Below are positions 26,682-34,737 of a stretch of DNA of 64,000 bases, piece by piece. Source of the stretch: Oscillibacter valericigenes. GTDB taxonomy: Bacteria; Bacillota; Clostridia; Oscillospirales; Oscillospiraceae. The notes beneath the pieces are model-generated. The model saw nothing but the letters and a program-made list of their open reading frames with translations. It ran no database searches and was not told the DNA's origin. A program made the position numbers and the translations under genes. The first letter of the stretch is position 1, and every line of letters begins with the position of its first letter. Location of the stretch: assembly GCF_021531435.1 (NCBI RefSeq), contig NZ_JAFBIS010000002.1:124001-188000 (forward strand), read 5' to 3'.

Positions 26682-27788
26682 ATGGCGAGGATTTGGAGAT
26701 TTGTCAAAAAAGAAGCGGTGCTTTGCATCGCGGCAATGTGCGCGGTGCTGACCATGTTTTTGGTGCCGCCGGACGGCGGCTATCCCGGCTACATCGACCT
26801 GCGGGTGCTGTGCCTGCTGCTGTGCCTGATGGCGGTGGTGGCGGGATTTCGCTCCTGCGGCGCCTTTCAATGGCTGGCCTGTCAATTACTGTCCTGGGGC
26901 GGCAGAGGCCGTGGGTTGGCGGTGACGCTGGTGCTACTGCCCTTTTTCAGCGCCATGCTGGTGACCAACGATGTGGCGCTGCTGACCTTCGTTCCCTTTA
27001 CGCTGCTGCTGTTGGAGACCCTGGACTGCCGGGAAGCGGCTATCCCGCTGCTGGTATTACAGACCATCGCGGCGAACCTGGGAAGCATGGCCACCCCGGT
27101 GGGGAACCCCCAAAACCTCTTCCTGTACGCCGCCTACAGCCTGTCTGCCGGGGAGTTCTTCTCCGTGATGCTGCCGCTGACCGCGATCAGCCTGGTGTGT
27201 TTGACGGCAGCGTCCCTGCCGGTGCTGCCGAAGGAGCTGGCGGTGCCGGAGCTGGCTCCGGCGGTCATTCGAAACGCCAAGCGGCTGGCACTATACGGTA
27301 TCCTGTTCCTGCTGTGTCTGTTGACGGTGTTCCGGGTGTTGCCCTACGGTATCCTGACGGTACTGGTGCTGGCGGCCGTTGCCGCCGTGGAACCAAAACT
27401 GCTGAAAACGCTGGACTACGGCCTGCTGGCGACCTTCGTGTGCTTTTTCATCGTCTCCGGGAACCTGGGGCGGGTGGAGGCGGTGCGGGCCTTCCTGCAA
27501 GCGCTGCTGGAGCGCAGCACCCTGCTGACGGCTACACTCACCAGCCAGGTCATCAGCAACGTTCCGGCGGCGGTGCTGCTGTCCGGTTTCACGGACAACT
27601 GGCGGCCGTTGCTGGAGGGCGTGAATATCGGCGGCCTGGGGACTCCAGTGGCGTCTCTTGCCAGCCTCATCACCCTGAAGCTCTATCTGCGCTGGCCCGG
27701 AGCGAAGCCGGGGCGGTATCTGGCGGTATTTACCCTGGCAAATCTGGCGGGACTGGCGGTCCTGCTGGCGGCAGCATATTTCCTGTAA
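26682..27788 (+). CDS. SLC13/ArsB-type anion permease
   Basis: A 368-residue integral membrane protein with about ten hydrophobic segments. The pattern VTNDVALLTFVPFTLLLLE followed by a TPVGNPQN loop (residues about 138-150) is the ion-transporter/DASS hairpin seen in SLC13 and ArsB families; a second SQVISNVPAAVLLSGF hairpin is near residue 290. It is shorter than the usual 430-480 residues. The start is ATG 26682, with GGAGGAAA upstream. The substrate (dicarboxylate, citrate, sulfate or arsenite) cannot be decided here; no arsenic genes adjoin it. Confidence 0.8.
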   Translation: MARIWRFVKKEAVLCIAAMCAVLTMFLVPPDGGYPGYIDLRVLCLLLCLMAVVAGFRSCGAFQWLACQLLSWGGRGRGLAVTLVLLPFFSAMLVTNDVALLTFVPFTLLLLETLDCREAAIPLLVLQTIAANLGSMATPVGNPQNLFLYAAYSLSAGEFFSVMLPLTAISLVCLTAASLPVLPKELAVPELAPAVIRNAKRLALYGILFLLCLLTVFRVLPYGILTVLVLAAVAAVEPKLLKTLDYGLLATFVCFFIVSGNLGRVEAVRAFLQALLERSTLLTATLTSQVISNVPAAVLLSGFTDNWRPLLEGVNIGGLGTPVASLASLITLKLYLRWPGAKPGRYLAVFTLANLAGLAVLLAAAYFL

Positions 27789-27868
27789 AGCTGTTGCATT
27801 TGCTATTTTGAAATTCCAACTGATTTGGTATGATACTGCCAAGAAATCATAAAGAGGGAGGTCTTTCC

Positions 27869-28246
27869 GTGCCGTTGTTTGAATTGAAGTCCCTGTCCCA
27901 GACCTGCGTTTTGGAGAACGCCACCGACGATTACCGCTCCGCCCGCAAGGTGGGCCAGTTCCGCATCGGAGAAAAAGCGGCCTATCTGCCCGGCTTTCCC
28001 GGCACCCGGTATGTGCCCTACGACGCCGTGTCCCACGCCTGGACGAAAAAGACCTCCATCACGGTGAAGGGCTGTTGCGGCAAGGCGCTGCCCATGGTCC
28101 GCTTCCGGATGTTCTACGACGGGGAGTTCTACCAGGATTTCATGTTTGACAAGCTGGAGGATGCCAATACTGCCCTGGACATCCTCCACACCGCCCGGCC
28201 GGACATCCCGCTGGAGCGGGAGAGCACTGAGTGGCGGGCTGTCTGA
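27869..28246 (+). CDS. Conserved-looking hypothetical protein
   Basis: A 125-residue soluble protein without signal peptide. A central run of alternating hydrophobic residues (FRIGEKAAYLPGF, RYVPYDAVSHAW, TVKGCCGKALPMVRFRMFYDG) suggests a beta sheet, possibly a PH-like fold, followed by a C-terminal helix (LEDANTALDILH). I do not recognise the family. The start is GTG 27869, eight bases after AGGGAGG. A weak promoter (TTGAAA 27808, 15-base spacer, TATGAT 27829) precedes it. Confidence 0.65.
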   Translation: MPLFELKSLSQTCVLENATDDYRSARKVGQFRIGEKAAYLPGFPGTRYVPYDAVSHAWTKKTSITVKGCCGKALPMVRFRMFYDGEFYQDFMFDKLEDANTALDILHTARPDIPLERESTEWRAV

Positions 28247-28287
28247 GAAAAACACCGTTGGGAACTTCCCAACGGTGTTTTTCTCAG
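28243..28287. terminator. Bidirectional terminator containing both stop codons
   Basis: A perfect 21-bp stem with a three-base loop (28264-28266), A-rich on the left and T-rich on the right. The stop codons of both convergent genes (28244-28246 plus, 28284-28286 minus) lie inside the stem. Confidence 0.95.
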
Positions 28288-28988
28288 AACTTATTTTTGA
28301 TGACCTGGGTGTATTCGCCGCTTTTCAGGTCGATGTACCGCACGAACAGGGACACCTTGTTGTCCGGGTTCAGCGCATCCCACATCCGGTCCGCCAGGAC
28401 TTCGGCACTGGGCGCGTCCAGGATGACCCGCTCCGGCTCGCCCTCGAAGGAGGGGAGGGGACTGCCGTCACCCATGTAGGTGTGGATGAAGCGGCCCTCA
28501 CCGGCCAGAGGATGGTCGTAGGTATAGAAGTACCGCAGGCAGCAGGAGGGGTCGCCGTCGGCGGACTTCAGGATGGACAGCTTGAAGCTGCCGTCGGGGG
28601 AAATCAGGCCGGAGATGCGGGGGGTGTAGTTGGGGCCGTCGGGCTCAAACTCCCGGCTGTGCAGGGCGGAGGCAAAGGTCTTGCCCGCCAGCAGGCCGTC
28701 CCGGACGGTGTCGGTCTGGTCGCCGTTGGTGACCACCAGGCTGTCACCCACCTGACGGACGGGGTGGTAGATGATGAGGCTGGGGTCCGTCATCTTGGAG
28801 GGGTCGTGGGCCTCGGTGCGGATGCCGTCCCCGGTGACGGTGAACACCCGGTTCCGGGAGTTCTCGCTGCGGCCCATGATGAAGTAGGCGGCCACGGCGT
28901 ATTGGTTGTCGGCGCTGCGGCCCAGGACAATGCCCCGGCCGGGGTAGGGGGTGCTGCTCAGCAGCTGCATGAGATCCAGTTTGTTCAT
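28284..28988 (-). CDS. IMP cyclohydrolase-like protein (PurO family)
   Basis: A 234-residue protein resembling the archaeal-type IMP cyclohydrolase (PurO) family, which closes the ring in the last step of IMP synthesis. The N-terminal block YPGRGIVLGRS and the following FIMGRSENSRNRVF (residues about 35-52) fit that Ntn-hydrolase-like fold. AAAGGAG precedes the start. It lies 12 bases after the metallopeptidase gene on the same strand, forming a two-gene unit. Bacteria usually use bifunctional PurH instead, so it may replace or supplement that activity or have a related role. Confidence 0.75.
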   Translation of the reverse strand: MNKLDLMQLLSSTPYPGRGIVLGRSADNQYAVAAYFIMGRSENSRNRVFTVTGDGIRTEAHDPSKMTDPSLIIYHPVRQVGDSLVVTNGDQTDTVRDGLLAGKTFASALHSREFEPDGPNYTPRISGLISPDGSFKLSILKSADGDPSCCLRYFYTYDHPLAGEGRFIHTYMGDGSPLPSFEGEPERVILDAPSAEVLADRMWDALNPDNKVSLFVRYIDLKSGEYTQVIKNKF

Positions 28989-29000
28989 GTTGCGGCTCCT

Positions 29001-29516
29001 TTATCTCAAAAGTTTTTTGCGTTCCTTGTAGTCCGGGAGGTATTGGCCCAGCAGGGCGTAGAACCGGGGGCCGTGATTTTTCTCCCGGATGTGGCACAGC
29101 TCATGGACCACCACCAGGTCGATGGCCTCCTCCGGGCAGTCCATGAGAAAGCAGGAAAAGCACAGGCTGTTTTTCCCGCTGCAGCTCCCATACCGCTTCC
29201 GGGCGGCGGTGATCTTCAGCCCGGTGGGGCGGATGCCCATTTTTTCGCTCCAATACGCCACTTTCCCCGGCAGAATGGCCCGGGCCTTCGCTTTCAGGGC
29301 GGTAATATCTGCCTCCGTGGGGGGCGGTGGGGCGGAGGTCATCCGCTGCCGCTGCTGCTCCAGATGGGCCTGTATCCAGACGGTATGGCTTTCCACGAAA
29401 GCGTCGATTTTGGCCTGGGACAGCCGCAGGGGTGCCCGGACCAGCACCCGGCAGTCCCGGGTGATCTCCAGCGCCAGGGTCCTCCGGCGGGAGCGGATCA
29501 GTTCGTAAGATTCCAT
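29001..29516 (-). CDS. YgjP-like (DUF45) zinc metallopeptidase
   Basis: A 171-residue protein with the zinc-binding motif VVHELCHIREKNHGPRF (HELCH plus a downstream His) typical of the YgjP/WLM/SprT-like group; KRYGSCSGKNSLCFS precedes it as in the family. A catalytic role in proteolysis is presumed from the motif; the substrate is unknown. The start at 29516 was chosen from the family-like N-terminus, but no clear ribosome site precedes it; a longer form from 29579 is possible. Confidence 0.82.
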   Translation of the reverse strand: MESYELIRSRRRTLALEITRDCRVLVRAPLRLSQAKIDAFVESHTVWIQAHLEQQRQRMTSAPPPPTEADITALKAKARAILPGKVAYWSEKMGIRPTGLKITAARKRYGSCSGKNSLCFSCFLMDCPEEAIDLVVVHELCHIREKNHGPRFYALLGQYLPDYKERKKLLR

Positions 29517-29596
29517 GGGACTAAGAATATCACGGGAAACCGGAAAACACAAGAGAAAATCGAAAAAAGGTAGTACCATATTCAAAGCAGGGAAGG

Positions 29597-29625
29597 TTGA
29601 CATTTCTGCCCGGAATGGATACAAT
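29597..29625 (+). promoter_or_regulatory. Promoter of proS
   Basis: TTGACA (29597-29602), 17-base spacer, TACAAT (29620-29625). The 65-base leader has no T-box motif, unlike thrS. Confidence 0.88.
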
Positions 29626-29690
29626 AATACCTTAGTGAAAACCGCGTGTGCGATACATTATCATAATATAGCAGCAAAGGATTTGAGATT

Positions 29691-31130
29691 ATGGCACAGG
29701 ATAAGAGACAAGTGGACGCCATCACTGCCCGGGACGTGGATTTCGCCCAGTGGTACACCGACGTCTGCAAAAAAGCCGAGCTGATCGACTATACCTCCGT
29801 GAAGGGTATGTTCATCTACCGCCCCTATGGCTACGCCATCTGGGAGAACATCCAGAAGGAGCTGGACAAGCGGTTCAAGGAGACGGGACATGAGAACGTG
29901 TATCTGCCCGTTCTGATCCCCGAGTCCCTGCTCCAGAAGGAGAAGGACCACGTGGAGGGATTTGCCCCTGAGTGCGCCTGGGTCACCATGGGCGGCAGCG
30001 AGAAGCTGGAGGACCGCCTCTGCGTCCGCCCCACCTCCGAGACTCTGTTCTGCGAGCATTACGCTAACATCATCCACTCCTGGCGGGACCTGCCCAAGAA
30101 GTACAACCAGTGGTGCTCCGTCCTGCGGTGGGAGAAGACCAGCCGTCCTTTCCTGCGCCACCGGGAGTTCCTGTGGCAGGAGGGCCACACCATGCATGCC
30201 ACCGAGGAAGAGGCCCGGGAAGAGACCATGCAGATGCTGAACATCTACGCCGACTTCATGGAGAACTTCCTGGCCATGCCCGTCATCCGGGGCCGCAAGA
30301 CCGAGAAGGAGAAGTTCAAGGGCGCTGAGGAGACCTACACCGTGGAGTGCATGATGCACGACCACAAGGCTCTCCAGGCCGGCACCAGCCACTATTTCGG
30401 CGACGGCTTTGCCAAGGCCTTCGACATCACCTTCGCCGGCAAGGACAACCAGCCCCACCATCCCCATCAGACGAGCTGGGGCGTGTCCACCCGCATGATC
30501 GGCGGCATCATCATGACCCACGGCGACGACAACGGCCTGGTGCTGCCTCCCCGGGTGGCCCCCATCCAGGCGGTGGTCATCCCCGTGGCCCAGCACAAGC
30601 CCGGCGTTCTGGACGCCGCCGCCGCCCTGCGTGACCGTCTGACCGCGGCGGGTATCCGTGCCAAGATGGACGATTCCGACAACTCTCCCGGCTGGAAGTT
30701 TGCCGAGTATGAGATGAAGGGCGTGCCCCTGCGGGTGGAGATCGGTCCTAAGGACATGGAGAAGGAGCAGTGCGTCATCGCCCGCCGGGATACCGGCGAG
30801 AAGGTGATGGTGCCTCTGGCGGAGCTGGAGGACAGGGTGGCGGAGCTGCTGGACGCCGTCCACGACAATATGTACGCCATGGCGCTGAAGAACCGTGAGG
30901 ACAACACCTTCGACATCAAGACCCCCGAGGAGGCCAAAGCCATCGCCGACGGCAAGGGCGGCTTCCTGCGGTCCAAGTGGTGCGGCTCTCTGGAGTGCGA
31001 AATGGCCATGAAGGAGCGGGCGGGCGTTTCCTCCCGCTGCATGCCTCTGGCACAGTCCGGCACCGAGGGCGTGTGCCCCGTGTGCGGCAAGAAGTGCACC
31101 ACTGATATTTACTGGGGTGTAGCATATTAA
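29691..31130 (+). CDS. proS: Prolyl-tRNA synthetase, archaeal/eukaryotic type
   Basis: A 479-residue class II synthetase of the shorter ProS type without the bacterial INS editing domain. The core includes VRPTSETLF, the motif 2 region LRWEKTSRPFLRHREFLWQE, and a motif 3 GDDNGLVLPPRVAP block. The C-terminal zinc-binding domain has four Cys (CGSLECE-type and CPVCGKKC) and ends in the conserved aromatic Tyr. Start ATG 29691 has AAAGGA upstream. It stands alone, with its own promoter, and is followed within four bases by the repeat element at 31134. Confidence 0.96.
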   Translation: MAQDKRQVDAITARDVDFAQWYTDVCKKAELIDYTSVKGMFIYRPYGYAIWENIQKELDKRFKETGHENVYLPVLIPESLLQKEKDHVEGFAPECAWVTMGGSEKLEDRLCVRPTSETLFCEHYANIIHSWRDLPKKYNQWCSVLRWEKTSRPFLRHREFLWQEGHTMHATEEEAREETMQMLNIYADFMENFLAMPVIRGRKTEKEKFKGAEETYTVECMMHDHKALQAGTSHYFGDGFAKAFDITFAGKDNQPHHPHQTSWGVSTRMIGGIIMTHGDDNGLVLPPRVAPIQAVVIPVAQHKPGVLDAAAALRDRLTAAGIRAKMDDSDNSPGWKFAEYEMKGVPLRVEIGPKDMEKEQCVIARRDTGEKVMVPLAELEDRVAELLDAVHDNMYAMALKNREDNTFDIKTPEEAKAIADGKGGFLRSKWCGSLECEMAMKERAGVSSRCMPLAQSGTEGVCPVCGKKCTTDIYWGVAY

Positions 31131-31133
31131 AGA

Positions 31134-31261
31134 GGGGACTTCGTCCCCCCCCCTTTAGATTCCCCCTCACCAGTGAAGCGTTCTTCACTGGTGTCGCCGC
31201 CCAAGGCGGCTGGGTCAATGTATTTTTGTCAGGCGCATGTCCTGACAAAAATGATTGAAAT
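31134..31261 (-). repeat. Multi-hairpin repeat element, copy 1
   Basis: Read on the minus strand: ATTTCAATCATTTT lead-in, hairpin 31222-31252 (12-bp stem), a linker with GACCC, hairpin 31196-31210 (GCCGCC/GGCGGC), hairpin 31168-31193 (CACCAGTGAAG / CTTCACTGGTG), a G-rich linker, and hairpin 31134-31148. Copy 2 at 54773-54901 has the same order, linkers and spacing with different stem sequences that still pair. The element starts four bases after the proS stop, antisense to proS. As transcribed from proS it may also act as a terminator, although the run after the first stem is C then T. The next 60 bp to the rpsJ promoter show nothing recognisable. Confidence 0.8.
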
Positions 31262-31322
31262 GCAAAAAGGAATTACCTCCAAAAATTTCTGAAAAATTTC
31301 ATCAAAAACGGAGAAAATCCTC

Positions 31323-31351
31323 TTGACATCAAGGGGATTTTCTTTTATTAT
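31323..31351 (+). promoter_or_regulatory. Promoter of the S10 ribosomal superoperon
   Basis: TTGACA (31323-31328), 17-base spacer, TATTAT (31346-31351): a near-consensus sigma-A promoter. Confidence 0.93.
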
Positions 31352-31357
31352 ATAGAG

Positions 31358-31636
31358 GCTGTGCGGCAGGGGATGCCCTGTCCGCGGCACTGCGATGAAC
31401 CGGGAGATTGCTCCGAGAGGAGGTAACTTCCGGGGAGTATGTCCGATAATCGGGCGGCTGAGAAGTTCTGTGCGTCGCGTAGATCGCCACGCCATGAACA
31501 GAGTACCGGCCTGCTTTGTGCCGGTATTTTTCATGAGCTGGAATGATACGCACGGATAAGCGTATAGAAAATCTCTCGCCGTAGGTCGTCGAGACTGCGT
31601 GACAAAACGACGTACGAAATCAGGAGGAAACAAACC
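31358..31636 (+). promoter_or_regulatory. Structured leader RNA of the S10 operon
   Basis: About 280 nt between the promoter and rpsJ. It holds a 5' hairpin (31361-31390), a middle folded region, an intrinsic terminator (31504-31531) and a 3' part of 105 nt. A terminator inside the leader points to attenuation, by analogy with r-protein control of S10 operons in other bacteria (L4 in E. coli). The regulator here is not known. A 13-base match (TCGTCGAGACTGC) links the leader around 31586 with the rpsJ coding region around 31713. Confidence 0.6.
31504..31531 (+). terminator. Putative attenuator in the S10 leader
   Basis: Stem TACCGGC / GCCGGTA with a nine-base loop, followed immediately by TTTTT. 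It lies 105 bases before rpsJ and after a strong promoter, so full-length transcription would require readthrough. Confidence 0.7.
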
Positions 31637-31948
31637 ATGGCACAGAAAGAAATGATCCGCATTCGTCTGAAGGCCTATGACCACCAGGTCATCGACCAGA
31701 GCGCAGAGAAGATCGTCGAGACTGCCAAGCGCACCGGCGCCGAGGTCTCCGGCCCCATCCCTCTGCCCACCAAGAAGGAAGTCGTCACCATCCTGCGGGC
31801 CGTGCACAAGTACAAGGACAGCCGCGAGCAGTTCGAGCGCCGCACCCACAAGAGACTGATCGACATCACCAAGTCCACTCCCAAGACCGTCGAGGCTCTG
31901 ATGGCCCTCGAGCTGCCTGCCGGCGTGGAGATCGAGATCAAGCTGTAA
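31637..31948 (+). CDS. rpsJ: Ribosomal protein uS10
   Basis: A 103-residue small-subunit protein, also the NusE partner in antitermination. It begins [17 protein letters not shown], the typical uS10 N-terminus, and contains GPIPLPTKK and [15 protein letters not shown] precedes ATG 31637. It is the first gene of the superoperon but is unusually separated from rplC by 263 bp. Confidence 0.98.
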   Translation: MAQKEMIRIRLKAYDHQVIDQSAEKIVETAKRTGAEVSGPIPLPTKKEVVTILRAVHKYKDSREQFERRTHKRLIDITKSTPKTVEALMALELPAGVEIEIKL

Positions 31949-32211
31949 AGCTGGTTTCGTACGCACTCCCTCATTTAAATAGTTTGCTGTCCCAAGTCCG
32001 TGCCACAGGGTTCCCGTCGCAAACCAGCGCAGCATTTGCAACGGGAAAAGGAAAAAGGAACTAAGCGAGCGGAATTTTTCGCAAAGCGGAAAATGAAGCG
32101 GAGCGGAGTTTCTTTTGACGCGGACGGGTCATGTCGGCAGAGCAATGCGGCGGGGACCCAACCCCGGATGTATCTAAGCCGACCAATAACCTATCAGGAG
32201 GAGAATACACA
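31949..32211 (+). promoter_or_regulatory. Structured 263-bp spacer between rpsJ and rplC
   Basis: No gene is seen. Strong pairings include 32011-32023 with 32035-32047 (seven plus five pairs around one mismatch) and 32133-32138 with 32178-32183 enclosing a GGGG/CCCC hairpin. A purine-rich stretch with repeated AGCGGA lies between. GCTGGTTT just after the rpsJ stop can pair with AAACCAGC near 32021-32028, an alternative to the first hairpin. A role as an rplC leader, such as a ribosomal-protein binding site, is likely but unproven. Confidence 0.5.
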
Positions 32212-32931
32212 ATGAAAGCTATCATCGGCAAAAAAGTGGGCATGTCCCAGATTTTTGACGAGAACGGCCATGTGATCCCCGTCACCGTCATCGAGGCGGG
32301 TCCCTGCACGGTCGTTCAGAAGAAGACTTCCAAAAAGGAAGGCTACCAGGCTGTTCAGCTGGGCTTCGAGGATGTCCCCGAGCGTAAGCTGACCAAGCCC
32401 GAGATGGGCCACCTGAACAAGGCTGGCGTGTCTCCCAAGAAGTACCTGCGCGAGTTCGACCTGGAGAACGCCGCCGAGCTGAACATCGGCGACATCGTTA
32501 AGGCCGACACCTTCAAGGCCGGCGACTTCGTCGACGTCACCGGTATCAGCAAGGGCCATGGCTATCAGGGCGTTATCAAGCGTCACGGCGCTCACCGCCT
32601 GAAGGAGACCCACGGTTCCGGTCCTGTCCACCGTCACGCCGGCTCCATGGGCTCTTCCACCGATCCCTCCCGGATCTTCAAGGGCAAGATCGGCGCCGGA
32701 CACATGGGTGTTGACCAGGTCACCGTCCAGAACCTGTCCGTCGTGAAGGTCGATCCCGAGCTGAACATGCTGGTCGTCTGCGGCGCCGTTCCCGGCCCCA
32801 AGGGCGGTCTGGTGACCATCAAGTCCACCGTCAAGGTCCACAAGGTCAAGCAGGCCGGCGCTGACATCAGCAAGAACCCGCAGAAGGCTTCCGGCCGCAA
32901 CCCGCAGAAGGCTTCCGCCAGAAACAAGTAA
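32212..32931 (+). CDS. rplC: Ribosomal protein uL3
   Basis: A 239-residue large-subunit protein near the peptidyl-transferase centre. MKAIIGKKVGMSQIFDENG is the standard start; GHGYQGVIKRHG and the HRHAGSMGSS loop are conserved. The frame is open further upstream, but AGGAGGAG fixes ATG 32212. The C-terminal tail carries a tandem NPQKASGR/NPQKASAR repeat encoded by a 24-bp duplication (32875-32917), making the protein about 25 residues longer than usual. Confidence 0.98.
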   Translation: MKAIIGKKVGMSQIFDENGHVIPVTVIEAGPCTVVQKKTSKKEGYQAVQLGFEDVPERKLTKPEMGHLNKAGVSPKKYLREFDLENAAELNIGDIVKADTFKAGDFVDVTGISKGHGYQGVIKRHGAHRLKETHGSGPVHRHAGSMGSSTDPSRIFKGKIGAGHMGVDQVTVQNLSVVKVDPELNMLVVCGAVPGPKGGLVTIKSTVKVHKVKQAGADISKNPQKASGRNPQKASARNK

Positions 32932-32949
32932 GAAAGGGGTGCTTGAGTA

Positions 32950-33573
32950 ATGTCTACTATGAAGGTTTTGAACATGGCCGGCGCAGAAGTCGGCACTGTG
33001 GAACTGAACGACGCGATCTTTGGTATCGAGCCCAACGAAGCCGTTGTGCATGAAGTCGTCAAGAACCACCTGGCTAATTGCAGACAGGGCACCCAGAGCG
33101 CCCTCACCCGCGCCGAGGTTTCCGGCGGCGGCAAGAAGCCCTGGCGTCAGAAGGGCACCGGCCACGCCCGTCAGGGCAGCACCCGTGCTCCCCAGTGGAC
33201 CCACGGCGGCATCGTGTTCGCTCCCAAGCCCCGGGATTACAGCTACGTGCTGAACAAGAAGGTCAAGCGCCTGGCGCTGAAGTCCGTCCTGTCCGCCAAG
33301 GCTGCCGAGGGCAAGCTGGTCGTGATCGACTCTATCAAGATGGACGCCATCAAGACCGCTGACTTCCGCAAGTTCCTGACCGCTGTCGGCGTGGACGGCA
33401 AGGCCGTCGTCGCCACTCCCGCTGTTGACACCGTCATCGTCAAGAGCGCCCGGAACATCCCCGGCGTGCTGACCACCCCCGCCGCGCAGCTGAATGTCTA
33501 TGACATCCTCAACGCGCAGTATCTGGTCGTGGATCAGGCCGCCCTCGCAAAAATCGAGGAGGTGTACGCATAA
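32950..33573 (+). CDS. rplD: Ribosomal protein uL4
   Basis: A 207-residue protein lining the exit tunnel. Conserved GTQSALTRAEVSGGGKKPWR and GTGHARQGSTRAPQW blocks form the tunnel extension. In E. coli the homologue represses its own operon through the S10 leader, so it is the prime candidate regulator of the leader at 31358. The stop shares one base with the rplW start. Confidence 0.97.
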   Translation: MSTMKVLNMAGAEVGTVELNDAIFGIEPNEAVVHEVVKNHLANCRQGTQSALTRAEVSGGGKKPWRQKGTGHARQGSTRAPQWTHGGIVFAPKPRDYSYVLNKKVKRLALKSVLSAKAAEGKLVVIDSIKMDAIKTADFRKFLTAVGVDGKAVVATPAVDTVIVKSARNIPGVLTTPAAQLNVYDILNAQYLVVDQAALAKIEEVYA

Positions 33574-33866
33574 TGACTGCTTACGATATCATTATCCGTC
33601 CCATCATCACCGAGCGTGCCATGTCCGGCGCCGCCGACAAGAAGTATGTCTTCGAGGTCGCCAAGGACGCCGGCAAGATCGAGATCAAGAAGGCTGTTGA
33701 GGAGATTTTCGGCGTGAAGGTCGCTTCCGTCAACACCCTGACTGTCCCCGGCAAGGAAAAGCGCATGGGCGCCGGCCGTCCCGGTATGACCAAGACCTGG
33801 AAAAAGGCCTATGTCCAGCTGACTGCCGATTCCAAGACCATCGAGTTCTTCGAAGGCATGGTCTGA
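33573..33866 (+). CDS. rplW: Ribosomal protein uL23
   Basis: A 97-residue protein at the exit of the ribosomal tunnel and docking site for trigger factor and SRP. The YDIIIRPIITERAM start and GVKVASVNTLTVPGKEKRMG block are typical. ATG 33573 overlaps the rplD stop by one base (TAATG), with GAGGAGG upstream inside rplD. Confidence 0.97.
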   Translation: MTAYDIIIRPIITERAMSGAADKKYVFEVAKDAGKIEIKKAVEEIFGVKVASVNTLTVPGKEKRMGAGRPGMTKTWKKAYVQLTADSKTIEFFEGMV

Positions 33867-33889
33867 TAACGGAAGGAGAGTAAAGCGAT

Positions 33890-34723
33890 ATGTCTATCAA
33901 AACTTTTAAGCCGACGACTCCCTCCCGCCGTCAGATGACGGTCTCCGGTTTCGACGGCATCGACAAGAAGGCCAAGCCCGAGCCCAGCCTGACCGAGACT
34001 CTGAAGAAGAGCTCCGGCCGCAACAGCTACGGCCGCATCACCGTCCGTCATCGCGGTGGCGGCAACAAGCGCAAGTACCGCGTTATCGACTTCAAGCGCG
34101 ACAAGGTCGGCTCCGCCACCGTGCTGCGTCTGGAGTATGACCCCAACCGCAGCGCCAACATCGCCCTGATCGAGTATGAGGACGGCGAGAAGCGCTACAT
34201 TCTGGCTCCTGTCGGCCTGAAGGCCGGTCACAAGATCATGACCGGTCCCGACGCCGATATTCTGCCCGGCAACGCTCTGCCCATCGCCAACATCCCCGTT
34301 GGTACCATCATCCACAACATCGAGCTGCATCCCGGCAACGGCGCCCAGCTGGTGCGCTCCGCCGGTACCGCCGCTCAGCTGATGGCCAAGGAAGGCAGCG
34401 ACGCCCAGATCCGTATGCCCTCCGGCGAGGTTCGCATCGTGCGTACCAACTGCTACGCCACCATCGGTCAGGTGGGCAACATCGAGCACGAGAACATCAA
34501 CATCGGCAAGGCCGGCCGTAAGCGTCACATGGGTTGGCGGCCCACCGTCCGCGGCTCCGTCATGAACCCCAATGACCACCCCCACGGCGGCGGCGAGGGC
34601 CGTGCGCCCGTCGGTCGTCCCGGCCCTGTCACTCCCTGGGGCAAGCCTGCTATGGGTTACAAGACCCGTAAGGGCAAGAATCCCACCAATAAGTTCATCG
34701 TGAAGCGTCGCAACGAGAAGTAA
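33890..34723 (+). CDS. rplB: Ribosomal protein uL2
   Basis: A 277-residue protein needed for subunit association and peptidyl transfer. [19 protein letters not shown] begins the protein; the [18 protein letters not shown] block and the C-terminal [17 protein letters not shown] with the functional His are intact. GGAGAG precedes ATG 33890. Confidence 0.98.
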   Translation: MSIKTFKPTTPSRRQMTVSGFDGIDKKAKPEPSLTETLKKSSGRNSYGRITVRHRGGGNKRKYRVIDFKRDKVGSATVLRLEYDPNRSANIALIEYEDGEKRYILAPVGLKAGHKIMTGPDADILPGNALPIANIPVGTIIHNIELHPGNGAQLVRSAGTAAQLMAKEGSDAQIRMPSGEVRIVRTNCYATIGQVGNIEHENINIGKAGRKRHMGWRPTVRGSVMNPNDHPHGGGEGRAPVGRPGPVTPWGKPAMGYKTRKGKNPTNKFIVKRRNEK

Positions 34724-34737
34724 GGAGGCAAGTCAAT

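Noticed and set aside
29626-29690. T-box leader for proS
   Set aside because: The leader is only about 65 bases and lacks the T-box sequence and terminator found before thrS.
31949-32211. Small protein gene (plus-strand frame 32000-32215) between rpsJ and rplC
   Set aside because: It has no ribosome site, codon use unlike the neighbours, and overlaps the rplC Shine-Dalgarno and start; the region is better explained as structured RNA.
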